A stretch of DNA of 64,000 nt from Rhodanobacter sp. MP7CTX1 (GTDB taxonomy: Bacteria; Pseudomonadota; Gammaproteobacteria; Xanthomonadales; Rhodanobacteraceae): assembly GCF_014205795.1 (NCBI RefSeq), contig NZ_JACHCN010000005.1, positions 124,001-188,000 on the forward strand. Direction: 5' to 3'. Under the pieces are notes generated by a model, which did no database searches, was not told the DNA's origin, and saw only the letters and a program-made list of their open reading frames with translations. Below are positions 1 through 8,576 of the stretch, in pieces. Each line of letters begins with the position of its first letter. Positions within the stretch are counted from its first letter, which is position 1. The position numbers were made by a program, and so were the translations under genes.

Positions 1-236
1 CCCGCACTGAGTTCGGCAAGATTGCACAACGCGATGGCATGCACGGTGCCTATATGGTTGTGCACGCGCCGACGATCGCGCATGCGAACCTCGCAGCGCC
101 CCGGTTCCAGCGCCACGAAACGTGGCGCGATGGTGGCGAAATACGGCGCCCTGAAGCAAACCGCGCGCGAGAACAGCCCGTGACCGCCTGGCCAGCGCGT
201 GATGCGCCGATACATCGACAGCAACGGCGCACTCAC
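1..236 (-). CDS. DUF4442 (hotdog-fold) protein, 3' end cut by window
   Basis: The minus strand reads an open frame with the features of DUF4442, a thioesterase-like hotdog family: a RITRWPGGHGLFSRAVCF opening, then APYFATIAPRFVALEPGRCE and a NHIGTVHAIALCNLAELSAG segment containing the His and Asn of the family. The frame runs off the left edge, so the C-terminal part is missing. The start chosen is GTG at 236, with an AGGGA ribosome site just upstream; an in-frame ATG at 281 is the alternative. It follows fadE on the same strand after a short gap, which suggests a role with acyl-CoA or fatty acyl substrates. That role is inferred; the family assignment is fairly secure. Confidence 0.75.
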   Translation of the reverse strand, partial: MSAPLLSMYRRITRWPGGHGLFSRAVCFRAPYFATIAPRFVALEPGRCEVRMRDRRRVHNHIGTVHAIALCNLAELSA

Positions 237-294
237 CGGGTATCCCTGAGCGTGCCGCGCCTGCCGCCTTCCTGATGGCATCCGATGAAACGCA

Positions 295-2763
295 TTACGC
301 CGCGTCAGCCAGTTTCTTCAGATCGGCACGCGTCACCGCCGAACGCAGTTCATCCGGCTCGAAATCATCCACCGAGATGAACTCGAACACGCCCTCGCGC
401 ACGCGTTTGAGCAGCGCCGCTTCGATAGCGTTGATCACGCCGGCCTGCTCCGCCTCGGCCAGCTGATCCATGTAATCGTGTGACTTGAACTGGCCGCTCT
501 TCTGCGCCTTCGCAAACTTGCGGTCGACCGGTTCGGCGAGGATCACCTCGGGCAACAGCGCATGCATGCGGCCCATCGTGTTATTCGCCGTCGGTGTCAG
601 GTACACCCATTCCAGCAAGCGATCGCGCGCTTCGCTGGGTGCCGTGATCAAGGCAGCCACGCGGCGGCCCAGACGATCGGATGGCGGCACTTCCCGACGA
701 CCAAACGGAAACACCAGGATGCGCAGCAACCACGACACTGGGCGCACCGGGAAATTGCGGATCGCACCATCCAGCGCCATCTGCATATTCCACACGCACT
801 GATGGAACGCCCATGCCAGCAGCGGGCGATCCGCTTCCGGTCGGCCGGTGTCCTCGTAGCGTTTGAGCATCGCGCTGGCGATATACAGATAGCTCAGCAC
901 GTCACCGAGACGGGCGGACAGCTTCTCCTTGAACTTCAGCTTGCCGCCGAGCACACCCATGAATACGTCCGAACACAGCGCCAGCGCGGCAGAGTAGCGA
1001 TCGAGCTTGCGGTAATAGCGACGGGTATAGGCATCCCCTGCACTCTCGCCGATATGCGAACCGGTGAGGCCGAGTACGAAGCTGCGCACGGCATTCGAAA
1101 TACCGAAGCCCAGATGGCCAAACAGCAGACGATCGAAGGTGCGCAACTGCTCGCGGCGATCGACGATCGCCAGCGACTGCATTTCCTTCAACACGTACGG
1201 ATGGCAGCGGATGGCGCCCTGACCGAAGATCATCAGGCTGCGCGTCATGATGTTCGCGCCCTCCACGGTGATGGCGATCGGCACGCCTTGCCACGCACGG
1301 CCGGCATAGTTTTTCGGACCGAGCTGCACGGCCTTGCCACCCAGCACGTCCATCGCGTCGCCGGCAATCTGCCGGCCCCATTCGGTGGCGTGGTATTTCG
1401 CGATCGCCGACGGTACCGCCGGCTTTTCGCCGCGATCCACGGCCGCTGCCGTGGCACGTGACAGCGCCGCGGTTGCGTAGGTCAGTCCACCGATACGTGC
1501 CAGCGCCTCTTCGACGCCTTCGAAGCGGGCGATCGCGAGACCAAATTGCTTGCGCATACGCGCATACGATCCGACGGACGCGACGGCCGCACGCACGCCA
1601 CCCGTGGCGCTCGATGGCAGCGAAATCGCACGGCCCACCGATAGACACTCGACCAGCATGCGCCAGCCGTGGCCGGCCATATGCGGACCGCCGATCAAGG
1701 TGGACAGCGGCACGAACATGTCCTTGCCGTGGACCGGGCCATTCTGGAACGGCACGTTCAACGGGAAGTGCCGGCGACCGATCTGCAGCCCCGGAGTTGA
1801 TCGCGGCAGCAGTGCCAGGGTGATGCCGAGGTCTTCTTTTTCACCCAGCAAATGCTCGGGGTCGTACATGCGGAACGCCAGACCAATCACCGTGGCGATC
1901 GGTGCCAGTGTGATGTACCGCTTGTCGAACGTAAGCTTGATGCCCACGGTTTCCACGCCATCGACAGTTTGCTTGCACACAATGCCGAAGTCGGGAATCG
2001 AAGTGGCATCGGAGCCGGCATACGGACCGGTCAGCGCGAAGCACGGGATTTCCTCACCCACGGCCAGCCGCGGCAAGTAGTAATTCTTCTGCTCCTCGCT
2101 ACCGTAGTGCAGCAGGAGTTCCGCCGGCCCGAGCGAGTTCGGCACGGCGACGGTCGATGACACCGTGGCCGACATCGACGCCAGCTTCTGCAGTACCGCC
2201 GAATGCGCCAGCGCGGAAAATTCCAGCCCGTTGTAGCGCTTGGGGATGATCATGCCGAAGAATTTGTTCTTCTTGATGAACTCCCACACGTTCGGCGGCA
2301 GATCGGCCAGTTCGTGGGTGATCTCCCAGTCGTCGATCATGCTGCACAGTTCTTCCACCGGGCCATCGAGAAACGCCTGCTCCTCCACGCTCAGCTCGGG
2401 CTTCGGCTGCTTCAGCAGTTCGTGCCAGTTCGGCTTGCCGGAGAACAGCTCACCCTCGAAACCGACCGTGCCCGCTTCCAGCGCGGTCTGTTCGGTCTCG
2501 GATAGTTTCGGCGTCACCTTGGCGAACAATTTCAGCAACGGCGCACTGATCTGCCGCCGCCGAAAGTCCACCATCAGCAGCGGCACGGCGATCGCCGCCT
2601 CGATGATCAGCAGGATCAACAGCGTCCACGGCGCACCGACCACCAGACCAACCAGCAACGTGGTCACCGCAGTAACGATGGCCCAGGTAAGCAAAGTGCT
2701 TCGGTGGTAGGCGCAGGCACCGGTGGCAATCAGCGCCGCCAACAGGGTCAGTATCACGGACAT
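295..2763 (-). CDS. fadE: Acyl-CoA dehydrogenase FadE
   Basis: FAD-dependent acyl-CoA dehydrogenase for the first step of fatty acid beta-oxidation; it passes electrons to ETF, whose subunits and ubiquinone oxidoreductase are also in this window. At 822 residues it matches the long enterobacterial FadE (about 814). Residues 1-65 hold two or three hydrophobic helices, so it is probably membrane-bound. The acyl-CoA dehydrogenase core follows, with CFALTGPYAGSD at about 241-252, and the C-terminal third is the DUF1974 region typical of FadE. A GAGGTG ribosome site precedes the ATG. It sits between the hydrolase gene (12-base gap) and the DUF4442 gene, so one transcript from the divergent promoter near 3.7 kb is likely. 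The identity is confident. Confidence 0.95.
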   Translation of the reverse strand: MSVILTLLAALIATGACAYHRSTLLTWAIVTAVTTLLVGLVVGAPWTLLILLIIEAAIAVPLLMVDFRRRQISAPLLKLFAKVTPKLSETEQTALEAGTVGFEGELFSGKPNWHELLKQPKPELSVEEQAFLDGPVEELCSMIDDWEITHELADLPPNVWEFIKKNKFFGMIIPKRYNGLEFSALAHSAVLQKLASMSATVSSTVAVPNSLGPAELLLHYGSEEQKNYYLPRLAVGEEIPCFALTGPYAGSDATSIPDFGIVCKQTVDGVETVGIKLTFDKRYITLAPIATVIGLAFRMYDPEHLLGEKEDLGITLALLPRSTPGLQIGRRHFPLNVPFQNGPVHGKDMFVPLSTLIGGPHMAGHGWRMLVECLSVGRAISLPSSATGGVRAAVASVGSYARMRKQFGLAIARFEGVEEALARIGGLTYATAALSRATAAAVDRGEKPAVPSAIAKYHATEWGRQIAGDAMDVLGGKAVQLGPKNYAGRAWQGVPIAITVEGANIMTRSLMIFGQGAIRCHPYVLKEMQSLAIVDRREQLRTFDRLLFGHLGFGISNAVRSFVLGLTGSHIGESAGDAYTRRYYRKLDRYSAALALCSDVFMGVLGGKLKFKEKLSARLGDVLSYLYIASAMLKRYEDTGRPEADRPLLAWAFHQCVWNMQMALDGAIRNFPVRPVSWLLRILVFPFGRREVPPSDRLGRRVAALITAPSEARDRLLEWVYLTPTANNTMGRMHALLPEVILAEPVDRKFAKAQKSGQFKSHDYMDQLAEAEQAGVINAIEAALLKRVREGVFEFISVDDFEPDELRSAVTRADLKKLADAA

Positions 2764-2775
2764 CTCAGCACCTCA

Positions 2776-3705
2776 TCACGGTTGAACAGCGTCGGCACGC
2801 GGCCGTTCCACTGACGGATCCAGACTTGACCTGTCCAGACTTTGCACGAAGCGGATAACTTCGCGCGTAAACGCATCATTCGCATCACCGGCCACCATAT
2901 GGGTGGCGTGCGGCAACTCCACATGCTGCGCATGCGGCACCATTTGCAGGAATTCATCCACTGTGGCGCGTGACACCACATCGCTACGCGCGCCTGACAA
3001 CAGCAGCACGGGTATATCGATCTTCGCCGCGGCCGTCTGCAGGAGCGGCTGATAGCGCGCGCTCTCCTGCACCAGATCACCAGCCAGCAAAGCCGGATCC
3101 CAGTGCCAGCGCAGCCGACCATCAGCACCTTCGCGCAACAAGGGACGCAATTGTTCCTCACTCTTGCGCTCGCGCCGCTGCGGGAGGTAGGCGGCGATCT
3201 GCTCGGAAGCCTCGGCGTAATTGGCAAAACCGTCTGGATGGGCCTGCATGAAGGCGAGAATGCGCTCCACTCCGGCGGTTTCCCAGCGCGGCGTGATGTC
3301 GACCAGCACCAGTGCGCGGAACGGCACCGGGCGCGCGTCGCCAGCGAGCACGATGCCGAGCAAACCGCCCATCGACGCACCCACCAGGATCGGCGGCTGC
3401 GGTTGGGCAGCGGCCAGCCGCAACAGGTCGTCGGCAAACTGATCCATGTGGTAACCATTACCGGAGTCCGCGCCACCGGGCATGCGATCGCTTTCGCCAT
3501 GGCCGCGGCTGTCGAACGTCACGCAACGACACCCCTGCTCGGCCAGCGCCGTCGCCGCACCGTTCCAGGCGCCGCGCGTCTGTCCGAATCCGTGCGCGAA
3601 CAACAGCGTTGGGCTGCCAGCTGGATGGCGCGTTTCCACGGCCAACCCCAGGTCGGCCACACGGAAACGGCTCAATTCAGCGTGGGTGTGAGTCGCATCT
3701 ACCAT
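2776..3705 (-). CDS. Alpha/beta hydrolase, fadE operon
   Basis: Serine hydrolase of the alpha/beta fold, 309 residues from the ATG at 3705. HGFGQTRG (about 38-45) supplies the oxyanion region. GASMGG (about 109-114) is the nucleophile elbow with Ser111, and HATHM near residue 285 carries the likely catalytic His. There is no signal peptide, so it is probably cytoplasmic. An in-frame TTG at 3732 would add nine residues but has no better ribosome site. The gene lies immediately upstream of fadE and divergent from a TetR regulator, which fits an esterase or thioesterase feeding beta-oxidation. The substrate cannot be read from sequence. Confidence 0.85.
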   Translation of the reverse strand: MVDATHTHAELSRFRVADLGLAVETRHPAGSPTLLFAHGFGQTRGAWNGAATALAEQGCRCVTFDSRGHGESDRMPGGADSGNGYHMDQFADDLLRLAAAQPQPPILVGASMGGLLGIVLAGDARPVPFRALVLVDITPRWETAGVERILAFMQAHPDGFANYAEASEQIAAYLPQRRERKSEEQLRPLLREGADGRLRWHWDPALLAGDLVQESARYQPLLQTAAAKIDIPVLLLSGARSDVVSRATVDEFLQMVPHAQHVELPHATHMVAGDANDAFTREVIRFVQSLDRSSLDPSVERPRADAVQP

Positions 3706-3842
3706 ACGGATGAGTATGGACGGTCTGAGCAAGCGCCGTCAACAGATGCAAGTCGCGAATCTCTTTGCGACGGCGAATATCCATTTATTTCAATTATCTA
3801 ACGTCCTCACATTACAAAGTCGCGGGGTATCGCTACCATACG
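3699..3842. promoter_or_regulatory. Divergent promoter/operator region with a repeated decamer
   Basis: The space between the hydrolase-fadE operon and the tetR gene contains CTACCATACG twice in the same orientation, at 3699-3708 and 3833-3842, next to the two start codons. The first copy is part of an inverted repeat, CCATAC (3702-3707), six bases, GTATGG (3714-3719). The middle of the region (about 3776-3805) is AT-rich. TetR regulators commonly bind palindromes in such intergenic regions, so this is a candidate operator. Binding itself is inferred. Confidence 0.4.
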
Positions 3843-3845
3843 CGC

Positions 3846-4424
3846 ATGAATGTCAGCAGCAAGCCTGAACGCACCCGTCTGTCAGCCGAAGACTGGGAAA
3901 TCGCCGCCCTGCACCTGATTGCCGAACAAGGCGTCGGCGCACTGGCCGTGGAAGCATTGGCGCGCCAGCTCGGCGTGACCAAGGGCAGCTTCTACTGGCA
4001 CTTTCGCACCCGCGAAGCGCTGCTGAACGCCGCGCTGGAGCGCTGGGAGCAATATGGCGAGCGCGAGATCATCAGTCAGATCGAACAGATCAGCGATCCG
4101 CGCAAGCGCCTGCCTGAGCTATTCCGCCGGGTTGCGCACGAGCTGCAGCCGCATCGCGTGTATGCCGCACTGTTGAAGGCGCTGGACCATCCACAAGTCG
4201 TCCCGGTGATGGCCCGCGTGTCGCAACGGCGGATGGAGTTCCTGACGACCGCGTTTCGTGAGGCCGGCCTGCCGCCGCCGCAGGCGCTCAATCGCGCACG
4301 GCTGACTTATGCCGCGTACGTCGGCTTCCTGCAGCTGAACTTCACGCTGGGTCTGCCGCGGATCAACCACGAGGAATTCGAAGCCTACGTGGAACACATG
4401 ATCGCGACCCTGATCCCCGGCTGA
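3846..4424 (+). CDS. TetR/AcrR family transcriptional regulator
   Basis: Repressor of 192 residues. The N-terminal helix-turn-helix is clear at about residues 25-65, with GALAVEALARQLGVTKGSFY followed by WHFRTREALLNAALERW, the standard TetR pattern. The C-terminal ligand domain is of ordinary length and names no ligand. The start is the ATG at 3846; a longer reading from upstream would add an unlikely N-terminus. It is divergent from the hydrolase-fadE-DUF4442 operon, so it probably controls that operon and itself, with an acyl-CoA or fatty acid as plausible effector. The ligand and targets are inferred from position. Confidence 0.9.
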   Translation: MNVSSKPERTRLSAEDWEIAALHLIAEQGVGALAVEALARQLGVTKGSFYWHFRTREALLNAALERWEQYGEREIISQIEQISDPRKRLPELFRRVAHELQPHRVYAALLKALDHPQVVPVMARVSQRRMEFLTTAFREAGLPPPQALNRARLTYAAYVGFLQLNFTLGLPRINHEEFEAYVEHMIATLIPG

Positions 4425-4443
4425 GCGGCTCTTCAGCCGCTCA
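4422..4443 (+). terminator. Hairpin overlapping the tetR stop codon
   Basis: A perfect 9-base-pair stem, TGAGCGGCT / AGCCGCTCA, with a CTTC loop; the stem starts with the tetR TGA. No T run follows, so it may act as a weak or Rho-assisted terminator, or only stabilise the mRNA. Confidence 0.45.
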
Positions 4444-4548
4444 TACGGTGCCTGCAGCAGACTGTTTTTGCTGCGCGCAACCTTGCAATGCCAGTGTCTG
4501 CAAACTACCGTTCCAGCTCTTTTTTACGGCAAGACCAGAGAGAGAACG

Positions 4549-6345
4549 ATGGTAAGCAAGCTGGATGCACTCGATCGCTGGGTGAACGACGTGGCGGCTC
4601 TGACCCGCCCCGCGCAGATTCACTGGTGCGACGGATCGGACGCCGAATACCAGTCGCTGGTGCAGCAGATGCTGCAGACCGGCGACCTGATCGAGCTCAA
4701 CCAGCAGACCCACCCGGGCTGCTACCTGCACCGCTCGAACCCGTCCGATGTGGCGCGGGTGGAACACCTCACCCTGGTCTGCCATCCGCAACAAGACGAC
4801 ACCGGCCCCAACAACCACTGGATGGATCCGAGCGAAGCACACGCGAAGATGGACGCGCTGTTCGACGGCTGCATGCAGGGTCGCACCATGTACGTGATTC
4901 CGTACTGCATGGGCCCGATCGATTCACCGCTGTCGCGCTGCGGCGTTGAAATCACCGACAGCCCGTACGTGGTCGCGAACATGCGCATCATGACCCGCAT
5001 GGGCACGCCCGCGCTGGAGCGCATCGAGCGCGAAGGCCTCTCCGGCAGTCCGTTCATCAAAGGCCTGCACTCCACCGGCGAGCTCGATCCCGAGCGCCGC
5101 TTCATCATGCATTTCCCCGAAGAGCTCATGATCAAGTCGTACGGCTCCGGGTACGGCGGCAATGCCTTGCTGGGCAAGAAGTGTCACGCGCTGCGGATTG
5201 CCAGCCACCAGGCCCGTAGTGAAGGCTGGTTGGCCGAGCACATGTTGATCGTCGGCATCGAGAACCCGCAGGGCGAGACGCACTACGTCGCCGCCGCGTT
5301 CCCGTCCGCCTGCGGCAAGACCAATCTCGCCATGCTGATTCCACCGGAAGGCTACCGCGAGGACGGCTGGAAGGTATGGACGGTCGGCGACGACATCTGC
5401 TGGATGCGCCCGGGCGCGGATGGCCGTCTGTATGCGATCAACCCCGAAGCCGGTTTCTTTGGCGTGGCGCCGGGCACCAGCAACGCGACCAACGCAAACG
5501 CGCTCGAGAGCATTTCGCACGACACCATCTTCACCAATGTCGCCGTGACCGCCGACAACCAGCCGTGGTGGGAAGGCCTTCCCGGCACCCCCGTAACCGA
5601 CTGGCAGGGTCGCCCGTACGATCCGGCGAATGGCCCGGCAGCACATCCAAACTCGCGCTTCACCGTAAGCGCCAGGCAGTGCCCGACTTGGTCGGAGCGC
5701 GCCGAGGATGCGCAGGGCGTGCCGATCAGCGCCATCGTGTTCGGCGGTCGGCGTCCGTCGCTGTTGCCGCTGGTGATGGAAGCACGTGACTGGACGCATG
5801 GCGTGCTGATGGGCGCTGCGATGGGTTCGGAAACCACCGCCGCTGCCACTGGCGCAGTTGGTGTGCTGCGTCGCGACTCGATGGCGATGAAGCCGTTCTG
5901 CGGCTATCACTACGGCGACTATTTCGCCCATTGGCTTTCGTTCGACCAGCCCGGCGCGAAGCTGCCGAATATTTTCCACGTGAACTGGTTCCGCAAGGGC
6001 AAGGACGGCAAATTTCTGTGGCCGGGCTTTGGCGACAACCTGCGCGTACTGGAGTGGATGCTGGATCGCGTCGATGGTCGCGTCAGCGGTCTGGAGACGC
6101 CCATCGGCACGGTGCCCGCGGCCGGTGAACTCAAACTGCACGGGCTCAAGCTCGAGCGTGCCCAGCTCGACGAACTGCTCGACGTAGATACCCTCGCCTG
6201 GCAGAGCGAACTCGCCGCCATCGGCGAGTACCTGGAAACCTTCGCACCGCGTCTGCCCGAGCGCCTGCACCAGGAACAGCAACGCGTGGCCAAGGCGCTC
6301 GCCGGGGCCAGCGGCCAGCCGCGCCGCGAGGCCAGCGCATCCTGA
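4549..6345 (+). CDS. pckG: Phosphoenolpyruvate carboxykinase (GTP)
   Basis: Converts oxaloacetate plus GTP to phosphoenolpyruvate, GDP and CO2, the entry step of gluconeogenesis. It has 598 residues, the usual size of the GTP-dependent family and longer than ATP-type enzymes. FPSACGKTNLAML (about 251-263) is the kinase P-loop with the hyper-reactive Cys. RCGVEITDSPYVV, the metal/substrate region, and FGGRRPSLLPLV are also family hallmarks. The ATG at 4549 follows a purine-rich AGAGAGAG site; an upstream ATG in the same frame is not needed. It stands alone between tetR and the sigma factor operon, and the identity is secure. Confidence 0.97.
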   Translation: MVSKLDALDRWVNDVAALTRPAQIHWCDGSDAEYQSLVQQMLQTGDLIELNQQTHPGCYLHRSNPSDVARVEHLTLVCHPQQDDTGPNNHWMDPSEAHAKMDALFDGCMQGRTMYVIPYCMGPIDSPLSRCGVEITDSPYVVANMRIMTRMGTPALERIEREGLSGSPFIKGLHSTGELDPERRFIMHFPEELMIKSYGSGYGGNALLGKKCHALRIASHQARSEGWLAEHMLIVGIENPQGETHYVAAAFPSACGKTNLAMLIPPEGYREDGWKVWTVGDDICWMRPGADGRLYAINPEAGFFGVAPGTSNATNANALESISHDTIFTNVAVTADNQPWWEGLPGTPVTDWQGRPYDPANGPAAHPNSRFTVSARQCPTWSERAEDAQGVPISAIVFGGRRPSLLPLVMEARDWTHGVLMGAAMGSETTAAATGAVGVLRRDSMAMKPFCGYHYGDYFAHWLSFDQPGAKLPNIFHVNWFRKGKDGKFLWPGFGDNLRVLEWMLDRVDGRVSGLETPIGTVPAAGELKLHGLKLERAQLDELLDVDTLAWQSELAAIGEYLETFAPRLPERLHQEQQRVAKALAGASGQPRREASAS

Positions 6346-6502
6346 TTGGCTTGCTCTTGATCCGGCTGATCCGATCAGACTGAGCTGACCCGATCACCGA
6401 CCGGCCATTGACACCGAAGCCGCGGAAGATCCAAACCCTTCCGCGCGCTGATGCATCCAAGCTGGCAAGATGATCGCCGCCTGTCCAGAATCCGGAAGCC
6501 CC

Positions 6503-7051
6503 ATGTCGCCTGCTGCGACCGCAGGAGCCCATAGCACCGATGACGTACGTGCGGCCGCCGCTGGCAATCGCGATGCGTTCCAGCGGTTGTATCGGCTGCA
6601 CGTGGGCCGGGTGCATGGTGCGGTGTTCCGGCTCGCCGGTTATGACCACGCCCGCGCTGAGGATCTGACCCAGGAGGCGTTCATCCGCGCGTGGCAGAAG
6701 CTGCCCAGCTTTCGTCACGAAAGCGCCTTCGGTACCTGGCTGTATCGGCTCGCGGTGAATGTGGCGCTGATGGACATCCGTGCCCGTGGTGCCGATCCGG
6801 TCAGCGTGCTGGACGACGAACACCTGCCGGACAACGGCGAGACACCGTTCTGTGCCGCCGAGCGCAGGGAGCTGGAGCAAGCGATCGCGTCGCTGCCGCC
6901 GCGCGCCCGTGCCGTGCTGGTACTGCACGACATCGAAGGCTGGAAGCACGATGAAATCGGCAGCGAACTGGGCATGGCGGTGGGCACCTCGAAGGCTCAG
7001 CTGCACCGCGCCCGTGGCCTGCTGCGCAAAATTTTGGGAGAACAGGCATGA
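6503..7051 (+). CDS. ECF-type RNA polymerase sigma factor
   Basis: Sigma-70 family factor of about 182 residues with only regions 2 and 4. Region 2 includes DLTQEAFIRAWQKLPSF and ESAFGTWLYRLAVN. Region 4 includes SLPPRARAVLVLHDIEGWKH and the helix-turn-helix EIGSELGMAVGTSKAQLHRA. GGAAG lies just before the ATG at 6503; an in-frame ATG at 6470 is an alternative. The stop overlaps the next start as ATGA, which couples it to a membrane protein that is probably its anti-sigma factor. A DUF4097 envelope protein follows. This arrangement suggests a cell-envelope signal; the regulon is unknown. Confidence 0.92.
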   Translation: MSPAATAGAHSTDDVRAAAAGNRDAFQRLYRLHVGRVHGAVFRLAGYDHARAEDLTQEAFIRAWQKLPSFRHESAFGTWLYRLAVNVALMDIRARGADPVSVLDDEHLPDNGETPFCAAERRELEQAIASLPPRARAVLVLHDIEGWKHDEIGSELGMAVGTSKAQLHRARGLLRKILGEQA

Positions 7052-7515
7052 ACGAATTCGAATGGCGCCGTCAAATGCAAGGCCTGCGCCAGCCGCTCGC
7101 CCCGCAGCGTGATCTGTGGGACTCGATCAACGCCGCTCTGGGGGACGCTGAGCAGCCCCTCACCCTGTCGCTGCCGGATCGCCAATCGACGCGCCCTCGT
7201 CGCTGGCTGATTGCTGCCAGCCTTGCGGCTTCGGCCCTGCTGGCCGTCGGCATCAGCTGGTACCTGCGCCCTCAGCACGCCGCAGTGACACCTGCGATCG
7301 CCAGCGTGCAGCCAGCCAACACGTCGGCGATTCCGGCCACCTGGAAGCCTGCCGATCCGCGGTTTGCCGGCGCCGCCATCGAGCTGGATGCCGCCCGCAT
7401 GGAACTGCAACAGGCGATCCAGCAAGCACCAAACTCGCCCGCGTTGCAGCGCCTGCTGGATCGCACCGAACATCAACAGACGCAACTTCGCCAACTGGCC
7501 CACGAGGCCGGTTGA
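7048..7515 (+). CDS. Putative anti-sigma factor, single-pass membrane protein
   Basis: A 155-residue protein with a cytoplasmic-looking N-terminus (about 1-50) containing EWRRQMQGLRQPLAPQRDLW, one hydrophobic segment (about 52-73, RWLIAASLAASALLAVGISW), and a C-terminal part rich in Ala and Gln that may form a helix in the periplasm. It overlaps the sigma gene by four bases (ATGA), the usual arrangement for a sigma/anti-sigma pair. No HxxxCxxC zinc motif is visible, so it is not a classic ZAS-type anti-sigma factor. The function is inferred from position and topology. Confidence 0.7.
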   Translation: MNEFEWRRQMQGLRQPLAPQRDLWDSINAALGDAEQPLTLSLPDRQSTRPRRWLIAASLAASALLAVGISWYLRPQHAAVTPAIASVQPANTSAIPATWKPADPRFAGAAIELDAARMELQQAIQQAPNSPALQRLLDRTEHQQTQLRQLAHEAG

Positions 7516-7532
7516 GCACCCGAGGAATGACC

Positions 7533-8447
7533 ATGAAAATGCCCATCAGCGCCGCCCGCTTCGCCCCCCTGCTGCTGTGTCTGTGTGTCGGCCAGGCGCT
7601 GGCCGACACACCGATCAATTTGAGCCATGACGCTACGGCTGCCGTCCATGTCAGCATCAGCAACGTCAAAGGCACGGTGAGCGTGATCGCCTGGGATCGC
7701 AACCAGGTGCAGGTGAGCGGCCGGCTCGGCGATGGCGCCAAGCCGTTGGCGATCACCGGCACCAATGCCGACCTGGCGATCAAGGTCGAACCGCAGGGCA
7801 GCTCCAGCGTCTTCAACTGGGGCAGCGACAATGGCATGGGGTCGAGCACGCTGGAATTGCACGTCCCCAAGGGCGCTTCGCTGGATATCAGCGTGGTCAG
7901 CGCACCGCTGGTCATCGACGGTATCGATGGTGGCAGCATCGTCGTCAATACCGTCAGCGGCAGGTCCCGCATCAATGCGCGCACACCCTCACTGAAAGTG
8001 GAAAGCGTCAGTGGCGGCATCGAATTGGCGGGTCACGCCGAACAGGCGAATCTGCAGACTGTAAGCGGCGATATCCTCGCGCCCACTCTCGGCAGCCAGG
8101 TCAAGCTGCAGACCATTTCCGGCCATATCCAAGCCGAGGGTGGCCCATGGCAGAAACTGACGCTCAGCACGGTGTCCGGCGACGTGCAGCTGGCGGGCAA
8201 GCTGGCCGCCAACGGCAACCTGAGTATCGACAGCCTCAGCGGCAATGTGCAGCTGCAATTGCCGGCGGATACTTCCGGCTCCCTGCATGCCAGCAGTTTC
8301 AGCGGCGATCTGCGCAGTGACTTCGGCACCGCGGAAAAGCCTGAGCACGGTCCCGGCAGCACGCTAAGCACCCACCTCGGCAGTGGTGGTGGAACCATCA
8401 ACGTCGAGACCTTCAGTGGCGACCTGCGCATTCGCAAGCAGGACTGA
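7533..8447 (+). CDS. Secreted DUF4097-type beta-repeat protein
   Basis: Exported protein of 304 residues. A signal peptide is clear at the N-terminus (PLLLCLCVGQALA, cleavage near ALA/DT). The remainder consists of short repeated beta-strand units with recurring SVSG, TVSG and SFSG turns, as in DUF4097/DUF4098 adhesin-like domains. The start at 7533 follows GAGGA at 7522-7526; the earlier ATG at 7527 lies inside that spacing. It is the last gene of the sigma/anti-sigma operon, as in many Xanthomonadales. It probably acts in the periplasm or at the outer membrane; the molecular role is unknown. Confidence 0.8.
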   Translation: MKMPISAARFAPLLLCLCVGQALADTPINLSHDATAAVHVSISNVKGTVSVIAWDRNQVQVSGRLGDGAKPLAITGTNADLAIKVEPQGSSSVFNWGSDNGMGSSTLELHVPKGASLDISVVSAPLVIDGIDGGSIVVNTVSGRSRINARTPSLKVESVSGGIELAGHAEQANLQTVSGDILAPTLGSQVKLQTISGHIQAEGGPWQKLTLSTVSGDVQLAGKLAANGNLSIDSLSGNVQLQLPADTSGSLHASSFSGDLRSDFGTAEKPEHGPGSTLSTHLGSGGGTINVETFSGDLRIRKQD

Positions 8448-8489
8448 CGATCGTCGTCACCCAAGGCTATGGGAGCGCACGCTCTTGCC

Positions 8490-8565
8490 CTTGTGGGAGC
8501 GACTTCAGTCGCGATGCTTTTGGTGTCTTGCAGGAAAGCATGGCGACTGAAGTCGCTCCCACAAG
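8490..8565. repeat. REP-like inverted repeat (GTGGGAGCGACTTCAGTCGC type)
   Basis: Two arms of about 30 bases, 8490-8520 and 8536-8565, are reverse complements with very few mismatches around a short loop. The core is GTGGGAGCGACTTCAGTCGC. It lies between convergent genes, where such elements are usual, and can also stop transcription in both directions. Related palindromes are dispersed in Pseudomonas and Xanthomonadales genomes. Confidence 0.8.
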
Positions 8566-8576
8566 AGCTATAAGGA

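Noticed and set aside
4924-6282. A 452-residue minus-strand frame
   Set aside because: Fully antisense to the secure pckG gene; the high G+C of third positions keeps the frame open.
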